Shown here one piece after another: positions 31,852 through 42,366 of a stretch of 64,000 nt of DNA. The translations under genes and the position numbers were made by a program. Under the pieces are notes generated by a model. The model did no database searches and was not told where the DNA came from. It saw only the letters and a list, made by a program, of their open reading frames with translations. Numbering within the stretch: position 1 is the first letter of the stretch; each line of letters starts with the position of its first letter. The DNA comes from Azorinus chamasolen. Its lineage: Eukaryota; Mollusca; Bivalvia; Cardiida; Solecurtidae. The stretch covers positions 13,694,378 through 13,758,377 of the forward strand of contig OY755240.1 in the NCBI GenBank assembly GCA_963576725.1, written 5' to 3'.

Positions 31852-32079
31852 CGTCGTTGCACCCATGACGTCATTTGATGACGTCATTTTGATGACGTCA
31901 TGACATTTTAAAAAACAACCCAATGTCACCATGACGACGCTGGATCAACATTATTCTCTTTGATTTTATGGCTGAATGCATGTAACAAAAATGTGACGTG
32001 TATTTTGACATGATAATCTTTGACAAAGGCCCTTAGTGGTCGAAATATTAGATCAGAGCAGTTTAAGTATTTATGTATT
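30336..32079 (+). repeat. right arm of the PLE inverted repeat
   Basis: Partner of 26966-28694. The non-coding 3' part (31852-32079) is the element's 3' UTR. Confidence 0.9.
31847..31902. promoter_or_regulatory. cluster of CRE-like TGACGTCA motifs, right end of the PLE
   Basis: TGACGTCG then three TGACGTCA octamers spaced about 15-17 bp apart, directly after the ORF stop. See the left mirror cluster at 27140-27200. Confidence 0.5.
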
Positions 32080-32149
32080 ATATTAATTCCCTATTTTGGA
32101 ATATTTACTTCATTGTAAAAACAATATAGTACAGATATCCGACGTTCTC

Positions 32150-32300
32150 ATTCCGTTTCTGGATTTAAGAGGTCGCCTTCATAGAGTACTAAACCTTTCT
32201 TGTCGGCGTACATGCAGAGAGGCCAGCGTGATTGCCAACTGTAAAAGGGTTGACAACCAAACATGCAGTATGTTGTAGTACTATAGGCTCATATCCCTTT
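32150..32300 (-). pseudogene. Naiad-like RT C-terminal scrap
   Basis: Minus-strand 'YEPIVLQHTACLVVNPFTVG' and 'SACTPTRKV' match the C-terminus of the other copies. It abuts the tandem-repeat element at 32302. Confidence 0.6.
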
Positions 32301-32301
32301 T

Positions 32302-33763
32302 TATGCCCCCAACGGTGGGCATATAGTAGTCGCATTGTCCGTCTGTCCGTCCTTCCGTCTGTCCGTCCGTCCGTCTGTCCGTCCGTCTGTCCTTCCGTCC
32401 GTCCCAAATTCGTGTCCGGTCTGTAACTTCTTTATTAATCAATGGATTTCAATATAACTTGCCATAAATGTTCACCAGACAGAGACGATGTGTCGCGTTC
32501 AACTCCCTGGTCCATGGGTCAAAGGTCAAGGTCACAGGGTACAATTACTTTGTCACAAATTTCGTGTCCGGTCTGTAACTTCTTTATCTATCAATGGATT
32601 TCAATATAACTTGACACAAATGTTCACCAGACAGAGACGATGTGTCGCGTTCAACTCCCAGGTCCATGGGTCAAAGGTCAAGGTCACAGGGTACAATTAC
32701 TTTGTTACAAATTTCGTGTCCGGTCTGTAACTTCTTCATTAATCAATGGATTTCAATATAACTTGCCACAAATGTTCACCAGACAGAGACGATGTGTCGC
32801 GTTCAACTCCCAGGTCCATGGGTCAAAGGTCAAGGTCACAGGGTACAATTACTTTGTCACAAATTTCGTGTCCGGTCTGTAACTTCTTCATCTATCAATG
32901 GATTTCAATATAACTTGACACAAATGTTCACCAGACAGAGACGGTGTGTCGCGTTCAACTCCCAGGTCCATGGGTCAAAGGTCAAGGTCACAGGGTACAA
33001 TTACTTTGTTACAAATTTCGTGTCCCGTCTGTAACTTGTTCATCTATCGATGGATTTCAATATTACTTGACACAAATGTTCACCAGAGAGAGACGATGTG
33101 TCGCGTTCAACTCCCAGGTCCATGGGTCAAAGGTCAAGGTCACAGGGTACAATTACTTTGTTGCAAATTCGTGTCCGGTCGGTATTTTCTTCATCTATCA
33201 ATGGATTTCAATATAACTTGCCACAAATGTTCAACACACAGAGTCGATGTGTTGCGTTCAACTCCCAGGTCCATGGGTCAAAGGTCAAGGTCACAGGGTA
33301 CAATTACTGTGTCACAAATTTCGTGTCCGGTCTGTAACTTCTCTATATATCAATTGATTTCAATATGATTTGGCACAAATGTTCACCAGACAAAGATGAT
33401 GTGTCGCTTTCAACTCCTTGGTCCATGGGTCAAAGGTCAAGGTCACAGGGTACAATTATTTTGTCACAAATTTGGTGTCCGGTCTGTAACATCTTTATCT
33501 ATCAATGGATTTCAATATAACTTGGCACAGATGTTCACCAGACAAAGACGATGTGTCGCGTTCAGCTCCCTGGTCCATATGTCAAAGGTCAAGGTCACAG
33601 GGTACAATTACTTGTTTATCTGTGAATGGATTTCAAAGGAACCTGGCACAAATGTTCACCACACAAAGACGATGTGTCAACTCCCTGGTCCATGGGTCAA
33701 AGGTCAAGGTCACAGGGTACAATTTTTGGGGGCATTTGTCACGTGACTGTGACATCTCTTGTT
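32302..33763 (+). mobile_element. TATGCCCCC-type tandem-repeat (pearl/Helitron-like) element
   Basis: 5' hairpin TATGCCCCC...GGGCATATAG, a GTCC/GTCT-rich microsatellite (32337-32403), then about eight repeats of 152 bp ('ttcgtgtccggtctgtaact', 'atggatttcaatataacttg', 'ggtcaaaggtcaaggtcaca'), then GGGGGCATTTGTCACGTGAC and CTTGTT. The overlapping open frames starting 152 bp apart are the repeat read through, not genes. It resembles the bivalve 'pearl' layout: hairpin end, microsatellite, core repeats of about 160 bp, hairpin plus CTTGTT. Confidence 0.8.
32337..32403. repeat. (GTCC/GTCT)n microsatellite
   Basis: Imperfect tetranucleotide tract near the 5' end of the tandem-repeat element. Confidence 0.9.
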
Positions 33764-33894
33764 AATGAATTTTTAACATATTTGATGAACAAAGTGAGAA
33801 AATAGGTATGTCCAATAAATTTACGAAGTTTGTAAATCACATCACGATAAAAAGTAAATTAGAACATAGGACGAAAGCAGGACAACCACATGGA

Positions 33895-34145
33895 TTTAAT
33901 CAAGTTTGAGGGTATCCAACCTCACGCTTATCCCACCTTCACCCAAGTTCTGAAAGTATTGAATCCTTCGAAAGCAAAAGCAACAAAGTAACAAGAGAAA
34001 CTTGCAGGGTCGGTTTTATTGAACTTCCTTAAGTGGAATTCAGTTTTCAAAACTAATAACATCGAAACTAAATCCCGAAGGACTAAAAAATATAACAACA
34101 CTGAGAATGAAGAACGGGACGACTTATCATGGCTGTCACACAAAT
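33895..34145. mobile_element. R2 scrap (minus) followed by R1 repeat (plus)
   Basis: 'ggtatccaacctcacgctta' to 'ttcacccaag' is an R2 fragment. From about 33960 'gaatccttcgaaagcaaaag' to 'acttatcatggctgtcacac' is an R1 copy. A second R1 scrap is at about 34150-34205. Confidence 0.55.
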
Positions 34146-34469
34146 AAATGAAAAGTGCAGACTTGGTTTTATTGAGTCAGTTTATGAGCAGTTATTAAAA
34201 ACGGAATACTACTCATGCCTCCAGGCATTTCGAAAGGAATGTTGTTCCATTAATCCCCATGTTGAGTATTTTGGGTACTGCCTCTCTGGTATCTAATACA
34301 CAAACTGATAAGGCGGGCTACTATCACAGAGGATCAATGTATAATTGCATAACTTTATCTTTTATGGCCATTGACCCTGACTTGATACTACAGGAGCACT
34401 CCAGGGAATCAATGCTGGACACTGTGTATTTGGGAGGGTCACTTATGAAGGAGCTTTGAGATTCCTTTT

Positions 34470-34700
34470 AGCGGTATTCAAATTTCGTAACTAAAAGCAA
34501 TCAAACTGATGATCCCGAAAGACCAGAATATATATAACAACATTGAGAATGATGTACGGGCGACTCTTAACGCAGTCACACAAACATTATATAATTCTTA
34601 AAGTAGAACATCCTTCAAAAGCAAAAGCAGCAAGGCGAAAAGAGGAAATTGTAGTTTTATTAATTCTGTTCATGAGCAGTTATTTATAGTGCAACACTAC
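34470..34700 (+). mobile_element. two R1 fragments in series
   Basis: 'gtattcaaatttcgtaacta' to 'gtacgggcgactcttaacgc', then 'gatccttc'-like 'catccttcaaaagcaaaagc' to 'gtgcaacactactcaca'. Confidence 0.55.
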
Positions 34701-34759
34701 TCACATCCCCGTAATTGCTCCCATACGTTGAAAAGAAAACAATCATTTTATTAGGATTA

Positions 34760-34960
34760 CAGTAAAACCTCTCTAAACCGGGCGTAATTTTTAGTACTAG
34801 TATCGGTCTTGGAGACAGGTACCAGCTTAATGCAGGGTGAAAGTCATGCAGAAAGCTCCCCTTGGAGCTTCCTGCAGGACTTTCACCCTGCAATAAGCAG
34901 CCATCTGCCTTAAAGGTCTAAATTATTCTCTATTAGAATTCCGGTTTATAATTATAATAT
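34760..34960. mobile_element. palindromic MITE, CAGTAAAACC end
   Basis: Left end TA-CAGTAAAACCTCTCTAAAC. The interior is an inverted repeat 'tgcagggtgaaagt' / 'actttcaccctgca' around 'gaaagctccccttggagctt'. The right end is degraded. Confidence 0.6.
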
Positions 34961-35139
34961 TAACCATTCTTTCGCTATCAAAACTGATGCTAACGGATAA
35001 TTTCAGTTCAATCATTTTTAAAGTTATTCGGTTTGCTGAACGTTGCCTAGTAGCAAACAGGTTTGATCTTAATAATACACCAGACAAGATGCACATAGAA
35101 AAGAACAGGTTAAGAAATATATAATGTATTATTTTTAAG

Positions 35140-36221
35140 GTGGAACTACCGACGTCCTTGTTGTAACTGTCAGAGAAGATGGAACTTTGGAGGAAATTAG
35201 CTTGGGAAGTGGTGGTCTTGTAGGGGGTCAGGATGTAAACAACGCTTTCTTCCAGGCATGCTACGATGCTTTCAAGGGCGACGGATGGTTCGAAGTGACA
35301 AAGAAGAGTGATGCTGGTGAGCTTCTTGACATGGAAAACGATTTTGAAAGCAAAAAGGTGACGATAGGTCTAGATAGCTCCAGAGACGAAGACATAACAC
35401 TGTTAATGCCAGATGTATTCAGAACTTTGTTAGAAAATGACCAAATCCAACTAAAAGAGTCAGGAGGAAAACATTTCAGTATTAGAAAAGGTAAGATGTA
35501 TTTCTGTTCCGAGTTCATCAGAGAAAGTCTGTTCAACGAAACCATTCGCCGTATGTTGAAGTTTCTCAAGGATATTCTGGAGCGAGAACAGGTTCAGTCA
35601 GTAAAGAACATAGTCTTGGTAGGAGGGTTCACTGAATCGCCGATTGTTGTTGAGAGAATACGACAATTTCTCGATGAAAACTTTCCAAACAGAAACGTCA
35701 TCGTTCCTACATCTCCTCTTTCCGCCGTTATGAGTGGAGCGGTTCTATACGGACATAATCCATTGATATTCCGTAGTAGGATATGTCGTGCCACCTATGG
35801 TGTAGGAACACTCCGTCGTTTTGATCCAAGATTGCACAAGGAAGACAAAAAATGGAGAAACAAAGAAGGTATTGAATATTGCAAAGATGTATTGGCAGTA
35901 CATGTAGAGAAGGGTAGTTCTGTTACACTTGGTGAGACATTACCATCGAAAACGTACTCCCCGATGTACAAAAATCAAACATTTTTATCACTTCCAATAT
36001 ATACATCCACATCGCAACATTTTACAGGCACGCTGTACACTACGGATGACCATTGCAAGAAGCTTGGAGAAATCAAGGTTGATATGCCAGATACCACTGG
36101 CGGTACATATAGGGACGTCACAGTTACCATGATATACGGAGGCACGGAGCTCGATGTTACCGCCAAGGACGAGACCTCAGGAAAGGAGTACAAGGCAACA
36201 CTGCGGTTTGATACAGCATAA
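35140..36221 (+). CDS. HSPA12-like exon E (terminal)
   Basis: Acceptor 'gtattatttttaag'. Two bases complete a glycine codon, then 360 codons to TAA at 36219-36221. It begins with 'GTTDVLVVTV', completing the phosphate-2 loop. It includes 'SGGLVGGQDVNNAFFQA', the adenosine-binding 'NIVLVGGFTESP', 'SAVMSGAVLYGHNP' and 'ICRATYGVGT', then the short divergent HSPA12 C-terminal domain with 'VTAKDETSGKEY'. One large uninterrupted exon for the second half of the ATPase fold and the tail is common in these genes. The frame is intact, so the gene is likely functional. Confidence 0.95.
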
Positions 36222-36770
36222 ATATTGAAGTGTAGTCTACAAAATGACATTCTTAACGACATGGCTAGTATTTGGTTTGAATATGGTCATAGGTATAACA
36301 ATCAAAAGTCTTTATATAAATGAAAATATGATATTTGTATATGTAGTATGTTTCATCCACACAACATTTGGAGAAATATAAATGGAAATGGCAAACACAA
36401 CAGATAACATTTCTAGTAAAGCTACAGTTTTATGATATACGATGTACAGGGTCCGATTTTAGCACAAAGAGCGAAACTTCAGCAAATGTGAAATAACATT
36501 CTTTCAAAACATGAACACTGCAAGAAATTAGAAGACTACGAGACAGATATGTCAGATACCATCAGTAGGAAAGTTTTGGTTAATCTTACACCGAGTTCGT
36601 TCCCACCTTAAACACGAATCGGAACTCTGGAAAAATTATTGAGCAATCATAGCAAATATCTGATAACAGCTAAATAATTAAGACAGGTGATGTGTTCTGA
36701 CACTTTTTTCTAGGACAAAGTAGAAAATTTATGTAGACAAAACAGCAATATATTTTACTGAAGTAAGAAT
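36222..36770 (+). other. 3' flank of the HSPA12-like gene
   Basis: AT-rich, presumably 3' UTR and beyond. No canonical AATAAA was seen close to the stop, and no other feature was recognised. Confidence 0.4.
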
Positions 36771-36871
36771 TCAACCCTTAATTGATTATTAGGGGTCTGA
36801 GCCTATATCCGGCTGTGACTTGTGTCCGATTCGAAGAAGCGTTTAAAAAACTAAAGACTGTCAAATAGTTT

Positions 36872-36932
36872 TGAATCCAGATGAGACGCCGAGTAACTCG
36901 GTATCTTATCTGGTCCCATACTGTTTGTAAAT
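36872..36932. repeat. P3 palindrome
   Basis: 'aatccagatgagacgccgag' opposite 'ctcggtatcttatctggtcc', centred on GAGTAACTC. Confidence 0.7.
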
Positions 36933-37169
36933 ATGGGTCATGTTGCGAATAGAGAGGTAATGGTAAATATCTCAACTGTGTTATTACAGATTCATAAGTA
37001 AGTATTATGAAAAGTTAAATACTGCAAATCTCAAAACATCACGGGCAGAATAGTTATATTATTTGTTTGTGCTTGAAATATGATAATATGCAGTATTATT
37101 CTCATTATGTAAATGAATTATCATAGTGTTCACAATAGAACTACTCTATGGCGACCACTTAATGAATGG

Positions 37170-37500
37170 ACGTCTTTAACCCTTTCGGCACCAAGTTTCT
37201 TATTGTCGTTTGCAATCAAATTTTTATTAAAATCATTCGGTACAATAAAGAAATGAAATAAATAAATGCAAATTTCAGAAGAATAAAGCACATATATAGA
37301 AATAGAGACTGAGACAAATAGTCAAATCTCTGATCAGGGACTGCACTATTTGTCGTGGTGCATTTATGCGACTTCGGCGGTGAAAGGGTTAAGTGCAGAC
37401 TGCTATTTAATGCAGGGCGACTGTAATGCAGTAACTCAGAAAGCATTCTGTATAAATTTGGCCCTGCATTAAACTATCATCTGTTTGTATATATGTTCTT
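37170..37500. mobile_element. MITE-type palindromic repeats, degraded
   Basis: 'taaccctttcggcaccaag' near 37178 and 'cggcggtgaaagggttaag' near 37376 look like inverted ends at TTAA. From 37390 to 37490 'ttaatgcagggcgactgtaa' pairs with 'ggccctgcattaa' (P5 type). Confidence 0.45.
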
Positions 37501-37650
37501 AAAGTGGGAGATCCTTCGAAAGCAAAAATAGCAATGCAAAAAAATAGATTTGCAGACTCGGTTTTGATCACAAAAAATAACAACACTCAGAATGAAGTAC
37601 GGGTGCCATTTTGCGGCCACCAAACAAGCACTTAACACCACAATTAGACA
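37501..37650 (+). mobile_element. R1 repeat, partial
   Basis: 'gatccttcgaaagcaaaaat', 'tgcagactcggtttt', then a deletion to 'aataacaacactcagaatga' and 'aagcacttaacac'. Confidence 0.6.
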
Positions 37651-38190
37651 TCTTATGGTCGTATTAGAGGAGTTTGTTGTATTTTAATTCAGTATTCTCC
37701 TCTCTGTTGAAATTATAAAATGGTTCAAAAGGTACCTGATGATTAACATTCATTTAAACTGCCATGTGTTATTTCATGAAAACCGTTGCAACCAGATTAC
37801 GAAGTAAAATAACAAAACATTAAATAAAGTATTAGCGCCCTTAATATCTCCATTATCTTATAAACCTGTACATAAAACGCTTTTAACGTTTTCAACTGTC
37901 ATGGAAAGGTATATATTGTAAGAGACAAAAACACATTGTTTGCATATTCTTGAAATGTATACACTAATCATTTAGTATTATTGTTAAAATTAACCATATA
38001 ATGTGTGCAGTATACAGCATAACCCATCTAAAACGACCACTTAATAAATAAACATGGATATCTTTAACAGCAGGTGACTGCTCTATGTAGAATTAAGCAA
38101 TGCTGAAATCTGCAGACATGAACGTTCCGCATAACATTCGTCGTGCATTAAGCTATCATCTGTTTCTACTACACGGAACTAAACTATTTT

Positions 38191-39341
38191 TATGCCCCCA
38201 AAGGCGGGCATATAGTAATCGCATTGTCCGTCTTTCCGTCTGTCCGTCTGTCTGTCCGTCTGTCCGTCTGTCCTTCCATCCGTCCCAAATTCGTGTCCGG
38301 TCTGTAACTTCTTCATCTATCAATGGATTTCAATATAACTTGGCACAAATGTACACCACACAAAGACGATGTGTCGCGTTCAACTCCCAGGTCCATAGGT
38401 CAAAGGTCAAGGTCACAGGGTACAATTACTTTGTCACAAATTTCGTGTCCGGTCTGTAACTTCTTCATCTATCAATGGATTTCAATATAACTTGGCACAA
38501 ATGTTCACCACACAAAGACAATGTGTCGCGTTCAACTCCCAGGTCCATAGGTCAAAGGTCAAGGTCACAGGGTACAATTACTTTGTCACAAATTCCGTGT
38601 CCGGTCTGTAACTTCTTTATCTATCAATGGATTTCAATATAACTTGCCACAAATGTTCACCACACAAAGACGATGTGTCGCGTTCAACTCCCAGGTCCAT
38701 GGGTCAAAGGTCAAGGTCACAGGATAAAATAACTTCGTAACAAATTTCGTGCCCGGTCTGTAACTTCTTTATCTATCAATGGATTTCAATATAACTTGGC
38801 ACAAATGTTCACCACACAAAGACGATGTGTCGCTTTCAACTCCCTGGTCCATAGGTCAAAGGTCAAGGTCACAGGGTACAATTACTTTGTCACAAATTTC
38901 GTGTCCGGTCTGTAACTTCTTAATATATCAATGGATTTCAATATGATTTGGCACAAATGTTCACCAGACAGAGACGATATGTCGCCTTCAACTCCCTGGT
39001 CCATGGGTCAAAGGTCAAGGTCACAGAATACAATTACTTTGTCACAAATTTCGTGTCCGGTCTGTAACATTTTTATCTATCAATGGATTTCAATATAACT
39101 TGGCACAGATGTTCACCAGACAAAGACGATGTGTCGTGTTCAGCTCCCTGGTCCATATGTCAAAGGTCAAGGTCACATGGTACAATTACTTGTTTATCTG
39201 TGAATGGATTTCAAAGGAACCTGGCACAAATGTTCACCTTACAAAGACGATGTGTCAACTCCCTGGTCCATGGTTCAAATGTCAAGGTCACATGGTACAA
39301 TTTTTGGGGGCATTTGTCACGTGACTGTGACATCTCTTGTT
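38191..39341 (+). mobile_element. TATGCCCCC-type tandem-repeat element, second copy
   Basis: Same order as 32302-33763: hairpin TATGCCCCCAAAGGCGGGCATA, GTCC/GTCT tract, about six units of 152 bp, GGGGGCATTTGTCACGTGAC, CTTGTT. Two full-length members 5.9 kb apart lie on either side of the last HSPA12 exon and could recombine. Confidence 0.8.
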
Positions 39342-39890
39342 GTATTCATATTAGATTTGTTTTACACTATTTGTAGTCCGTAGTCCCTTACAGTATTTGT
39401 AGTCCGTATTCCCTTACTGTTTAAATTCTCTGTATACTGTGAAATGTTGGTGAATACGTGAATCCGTTGTAACCAGATTGGCTCTAAATGAAAAACCGAG
39501 TTAGTCGATGTCCTACAAGAAATCAAAAATAGTATTCTACTTTATTGAATTCTGTAGAGTAAATGAATAAAACCTGAAAATTGCGAGGGCGAACTAAATC
39601 GCATATACATTTCAACCCTTTCCCTGTTCTGTATTTAGGCCACATTTCAATACGCGGGAGATATCAATTCATAGAATTTGCTTGTGCAGCATACTCTGAT
39701 ACTTAACTAATGCTTAAGTAGCATACTCTGATGGCTTAACTAATTTCGTTTTTGTTGTACCATTTATTATATTTTAACAGTTACTCTGTGTGCAACTCAA
39801 TCATTGCATACACTAGCGATAGATGGATCCAATTTGTAATGTTTTCGTTCAATTTACCACTGTATTTGCCATCGGGATTGTTGTAGATTA
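39342..39890. other. nothing recognised
   Basis: No repeat or coding signal that I can support, apart from a short duplication of 'gtagtccgtattcccttact'. Confidence 0.35.
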
Positions 39891-39899
39891 GTCGGGGAA

Positions 39900-40170
39900 G
39901 GGATATGTTTATTTACACCGTCTTTTAGGGTGGGTGGAGTAAGTGTGAGGCCGGGGTCCCATAACCGGTTTAACCCTCAGTGACAATTGTCACTGACCGT
40001 TCCAAGGCGGCAATCCATCTCCCCCTATTGTTTGTTTGTTATGTCTTTGTGCGTCTTTTTGTTTTTGATAGGCATGTACATTTGCTGTACTTTCTTGTGA
40101 TGGTGCTATTTGGGCGACTGTGTTTTATATGTGGTGTTTCCTGCATTACTCATGTGCATGTACTTTTAGA
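39900..40170 (+). mobile_element. R2b short interspersed element
   Basis: From 'gggatatgtttatttacacc' to 'tactcatgtgcatgtacttt', with the hairpin as the perfect palindrome CAGTGACAATTGTCACTG. Confidence 0.75.
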
Positions 40171-40174
40171 AAAT

Positions 40175-41140
40175 GCCAGTTCAATGTGGTATATGGAAAG
40201 GTGTATCTGGTGAGGCGTAGGTAAACCGTTTGTTCGAGCTTTAGCAAGACTATATAATTTCCAAAGACGAATAAGAGAAAAACTTTTCCATATACGGCAC
40301 TGACTGAACATTCTGGTTATTCTGTCTTTCATCATAATGTCCTTACACTCTATCACCTATTCGCATTGACTTAAAACAAGATCAGCGGACTATCACCATT
40401 TATCAACGCAAATACTTAAATCAGCTTCGTGTCATTCGGCTGATACATTGCAGCTCTCAGTATCTGTCCTACTTAGGTTATTTCAGATCATCCAAAAGTG
40501 AAATTGAGCGACAGATATTCTATTAGTATGTTTCTAAACAAGATGATGGCAGGGTACAATGATATCATTATATGTATTATGTTAAGCAGTATGTCTTGTA
40601 TAACGGTGTTATTCGTTTACAGTAATTTAGTGGATTCTCAGTAGTGAAACTTTTGCATGATATGTTCTTTTTCGACTTGTTGTAATTCAAACTGTACATA
40701 TTGCTTAAATGTCAACTTCACATATATTTCTCATGCTCATTAAGATAACTTACAATCCGTATAGAATAAATACTGCTTAAAGTAAAATAAATCTGACTGA
40801 TTTCTGACTGAAGTCCAACGTATGTTATGTATTGATTTGCCATGTCCGGTGTGCCAGTATAAGTACATATGCAGTTTGAGACGACTACCTGTGATAAAGC
40901 ATAGTACATATACTGTACAACCCCTCAGAAACGACCATTTAATAAATAAACATGAATGTCTTTAAAAGCAACTAATTGTGTAATAAGAACGAAAGTAATG
41001 TAGAAAGATCCTATTTGCAACCCAGAAACATACCTCTTGTTGGTGGTTATGCTAAAGGGATTTTACGGTATACGCATATCAACATCAGTTTGAGACGCCC
41101 ATCTGTGGTAACATACATGTCCAGTAGAATCCCTTTAAAG
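40175..41140. other. AT-rich stretch, faint MITE remains
   Basis: 'acaacccctcagaaacgacc' near 40917 resembles P4/P5 MITE ends. Otherwise nothing recognisable. Confidence 0.35.
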
Positions 41141-41149
41141 CTGCCATTT

Positions 41150-41280
41150 AATTAATACACGTGTGTGTGTCTTTAAAACACCCCAAAAGGTTGTTTAGTG
41201 CAAAAGTAATGCAGAAGCTCCTATGAGCGTTCCGCATATTTTGTCTTGCATTAAGCTCCCATATGCCTATGTAACAGAAA
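41150..41280. mobile_element. P5-type palindromic MITE, degraded
   Basis: 'gtgcaaaagtaatgcagaag' opposite 'ttttgtcttgcattaagc', with centre CTCCTATGAGCG. Confidence 0.5.
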
Positions 41281-41768
41281 TGCAATGTAGTTATATTAAA
41301 GAATCAAACAAATAAGCATAAGGTGTCTGATAAGAATTCAAACTTTGCCAACTGTAGTGGTGTCTTCAAGTTGTTTGGACCCAAATCATGTGCGGAACTC
41401 ACTACCTACACTAACTGATAACGTGGATGATTGACATATTTTATGTACATGTATTAGTATTTGCCTTACTCGTTGAGTTTGTAGTAAGACACTTGATGAT
41501 AAACACTAACAATATTCAGACGAATTAACACTATTGTAAAGTTATATTAGTGTTGTTATATTTTCTGGATCCCTCATATCTTATTATCAGATCCAAACAA
41601 AACTGTTAAACTCGAGAGATTTTAGTACATAGGAAAATAAATAAAAAGCGGCATCCCAAACTGATAAGTGTCGTGTTTTATCTAAAAACAGAAACGAAAC
41701 TCAAATTAAGCATACATATACTTTGCATGGCAAGACCTTAGAACATGTTGACAAGGCAAAAGGTTTAA

Positions 41769-41989
41769 CCCTTTACCTCATAGGCTATTTTTAGATACAA
41801 CCTCTTTGAATAGATATACCGAAAAGGAGCATTAACTTGAGAAAAGGAAACTTTTAGAATTTTGTAGTTTGAAACCATTGTGATAAATAGAGCATTTGCT
41901 CCTATAGGAGCAAATGCTCTATTTATCACAATGGTTTCACAAAGTGGCTTTTACAGAGTCGCCAAAAGTCGTCATTATGAGGGAAAGGT
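41769..41989. mobile_element. P1 palindromic MITE (piggyBac-like)
   Basis: TTAA on both sides, ends CCCTTTACCTCATAGG and ATTATGAGGGAAAGG. The central inverted repeat is GTGATAAATAGAGCATTTGC / GCAAATGCTCTATTTATCAC around CTCCTATAGGAG (41899-41910). Confidence 0.8.
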
Positions 41990-42114
41990 TTAAGAGCTGG
42001 TCTATTCAGTCAGACCTGGTGAGGCAATAAATAACATTTGCCAAATAGCTCAAAGAATAAATTCTAATAAGATGAGATCCTTCGGAAGCAAAAACAGCTA
42101 GAACTATCACTAAA

Positions 42115-42365
42115 GGTGATGAAAACCCCCGCACGGCAGCCTTGTGCTGGTGAATTCGCCTAATGACCAACTCGCCTACAATTAGCTATAGAGTAACCCG
42201 AATGGTGAATTCGCCTAGAAAGCAAATTGTAGGCGAGTTGGTCATTAGGCGAATTCACCTTAAACCAAGCCTTGTGCTGGTGAATTCGCTTAATGACCAA
42301 CTTGTCTACAATTAGATATAGAGTTATCCGAATGGTGAATTCGCCTAGAAAGCAATTATATAGTG
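42115..42365. repeat. inverted and direct repeat of a GAATTCGCCTA unit
   Basis: 'gtgaattcgcctaatgacca' (near 42152) has its reverse complement at about 42228-42261. The unit with 'gccttgtgctggtgaattcg' is repeated directly at about 42269-42358. Probably a foldback MITE plus a duplicated arm. Confidence 0.7.
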
Positions 42366-42366
42366 A

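Larger units (their letters stand above)
26966..32079 (+). mobile_element. OTU-bearing Penelope-like element with inverted partial copy
   Basis: The right arm (30336-32079) and left arm (26966-28694, reversed) are inverted copies, nearly identical apart from a 15-bp deletion in the left. Between them is a unique 1.64-kb centre (28695-30335) with the OTU domain and RT N-terminus. An upstream partial copy in inverted orientation is a known habit of Penelope-like elements. It lies in HSPA12 intron 4 in the sense orientation. I found no clear target-site duplication. Confidence 0.85.
14253..36221 (+). other. HSPA12-like HSP70-family gene (spliced gene model)
   Basis: Five exons join in one frame: 14253-14396, 20417-20584, 20848-21066, 21570-21714, 35140-36221. 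All internal junctions are GT-AG, with phases 0, 0, 0 and 1, and the spliced frame encodes 585 residues to the TAA at 36219-36221. The HSP70 nucleotide-binding landmarks fall in order: phosphate-1 'VVALDIGSTYSGYAW', 'LTVPAIWSDASKKFMSEAA', 'ITHEPEAASI', phosphate-2 'DLGGGTTDV' built across the last splice, and adenosine motif 'NIVLVGGFTESP'. The substitutions and exon layout are those of the HSPA12 branch, which has a divergent C-terminal substrate region and is known to be expanded in bivalves. Such proteins are cytosolic ATPase-fold chaperone relatives, and the client is unknown. The start codon exon is not identified. Intron 4 is 13.4 kb and holds the OTU-Penelope element. Confidence 0.93.

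Noticed and set aside
32337..32403. GTCC/GTCT tract as a CRISPR-like or regulatory array
   Set aside because: Simple microsatellite in a transposable element, in a eukaryotic genome. No spacers.
32488..33216. Series of overlapping 80-codon open frames starting 152 bp apart
   Set aside because: They are the tandem repeat of the element read in one frame. The unit length (152) is not a multiple of three, so no continuous protein results, and the repeat is shared with other non-coding copies.
34259..34459. 66-codon open frame 'MLSILGTASLVSNTQTDKAG'
   Set aside because: Short, no family resemblance, between R1 fragments. Length is within chance for this composition.
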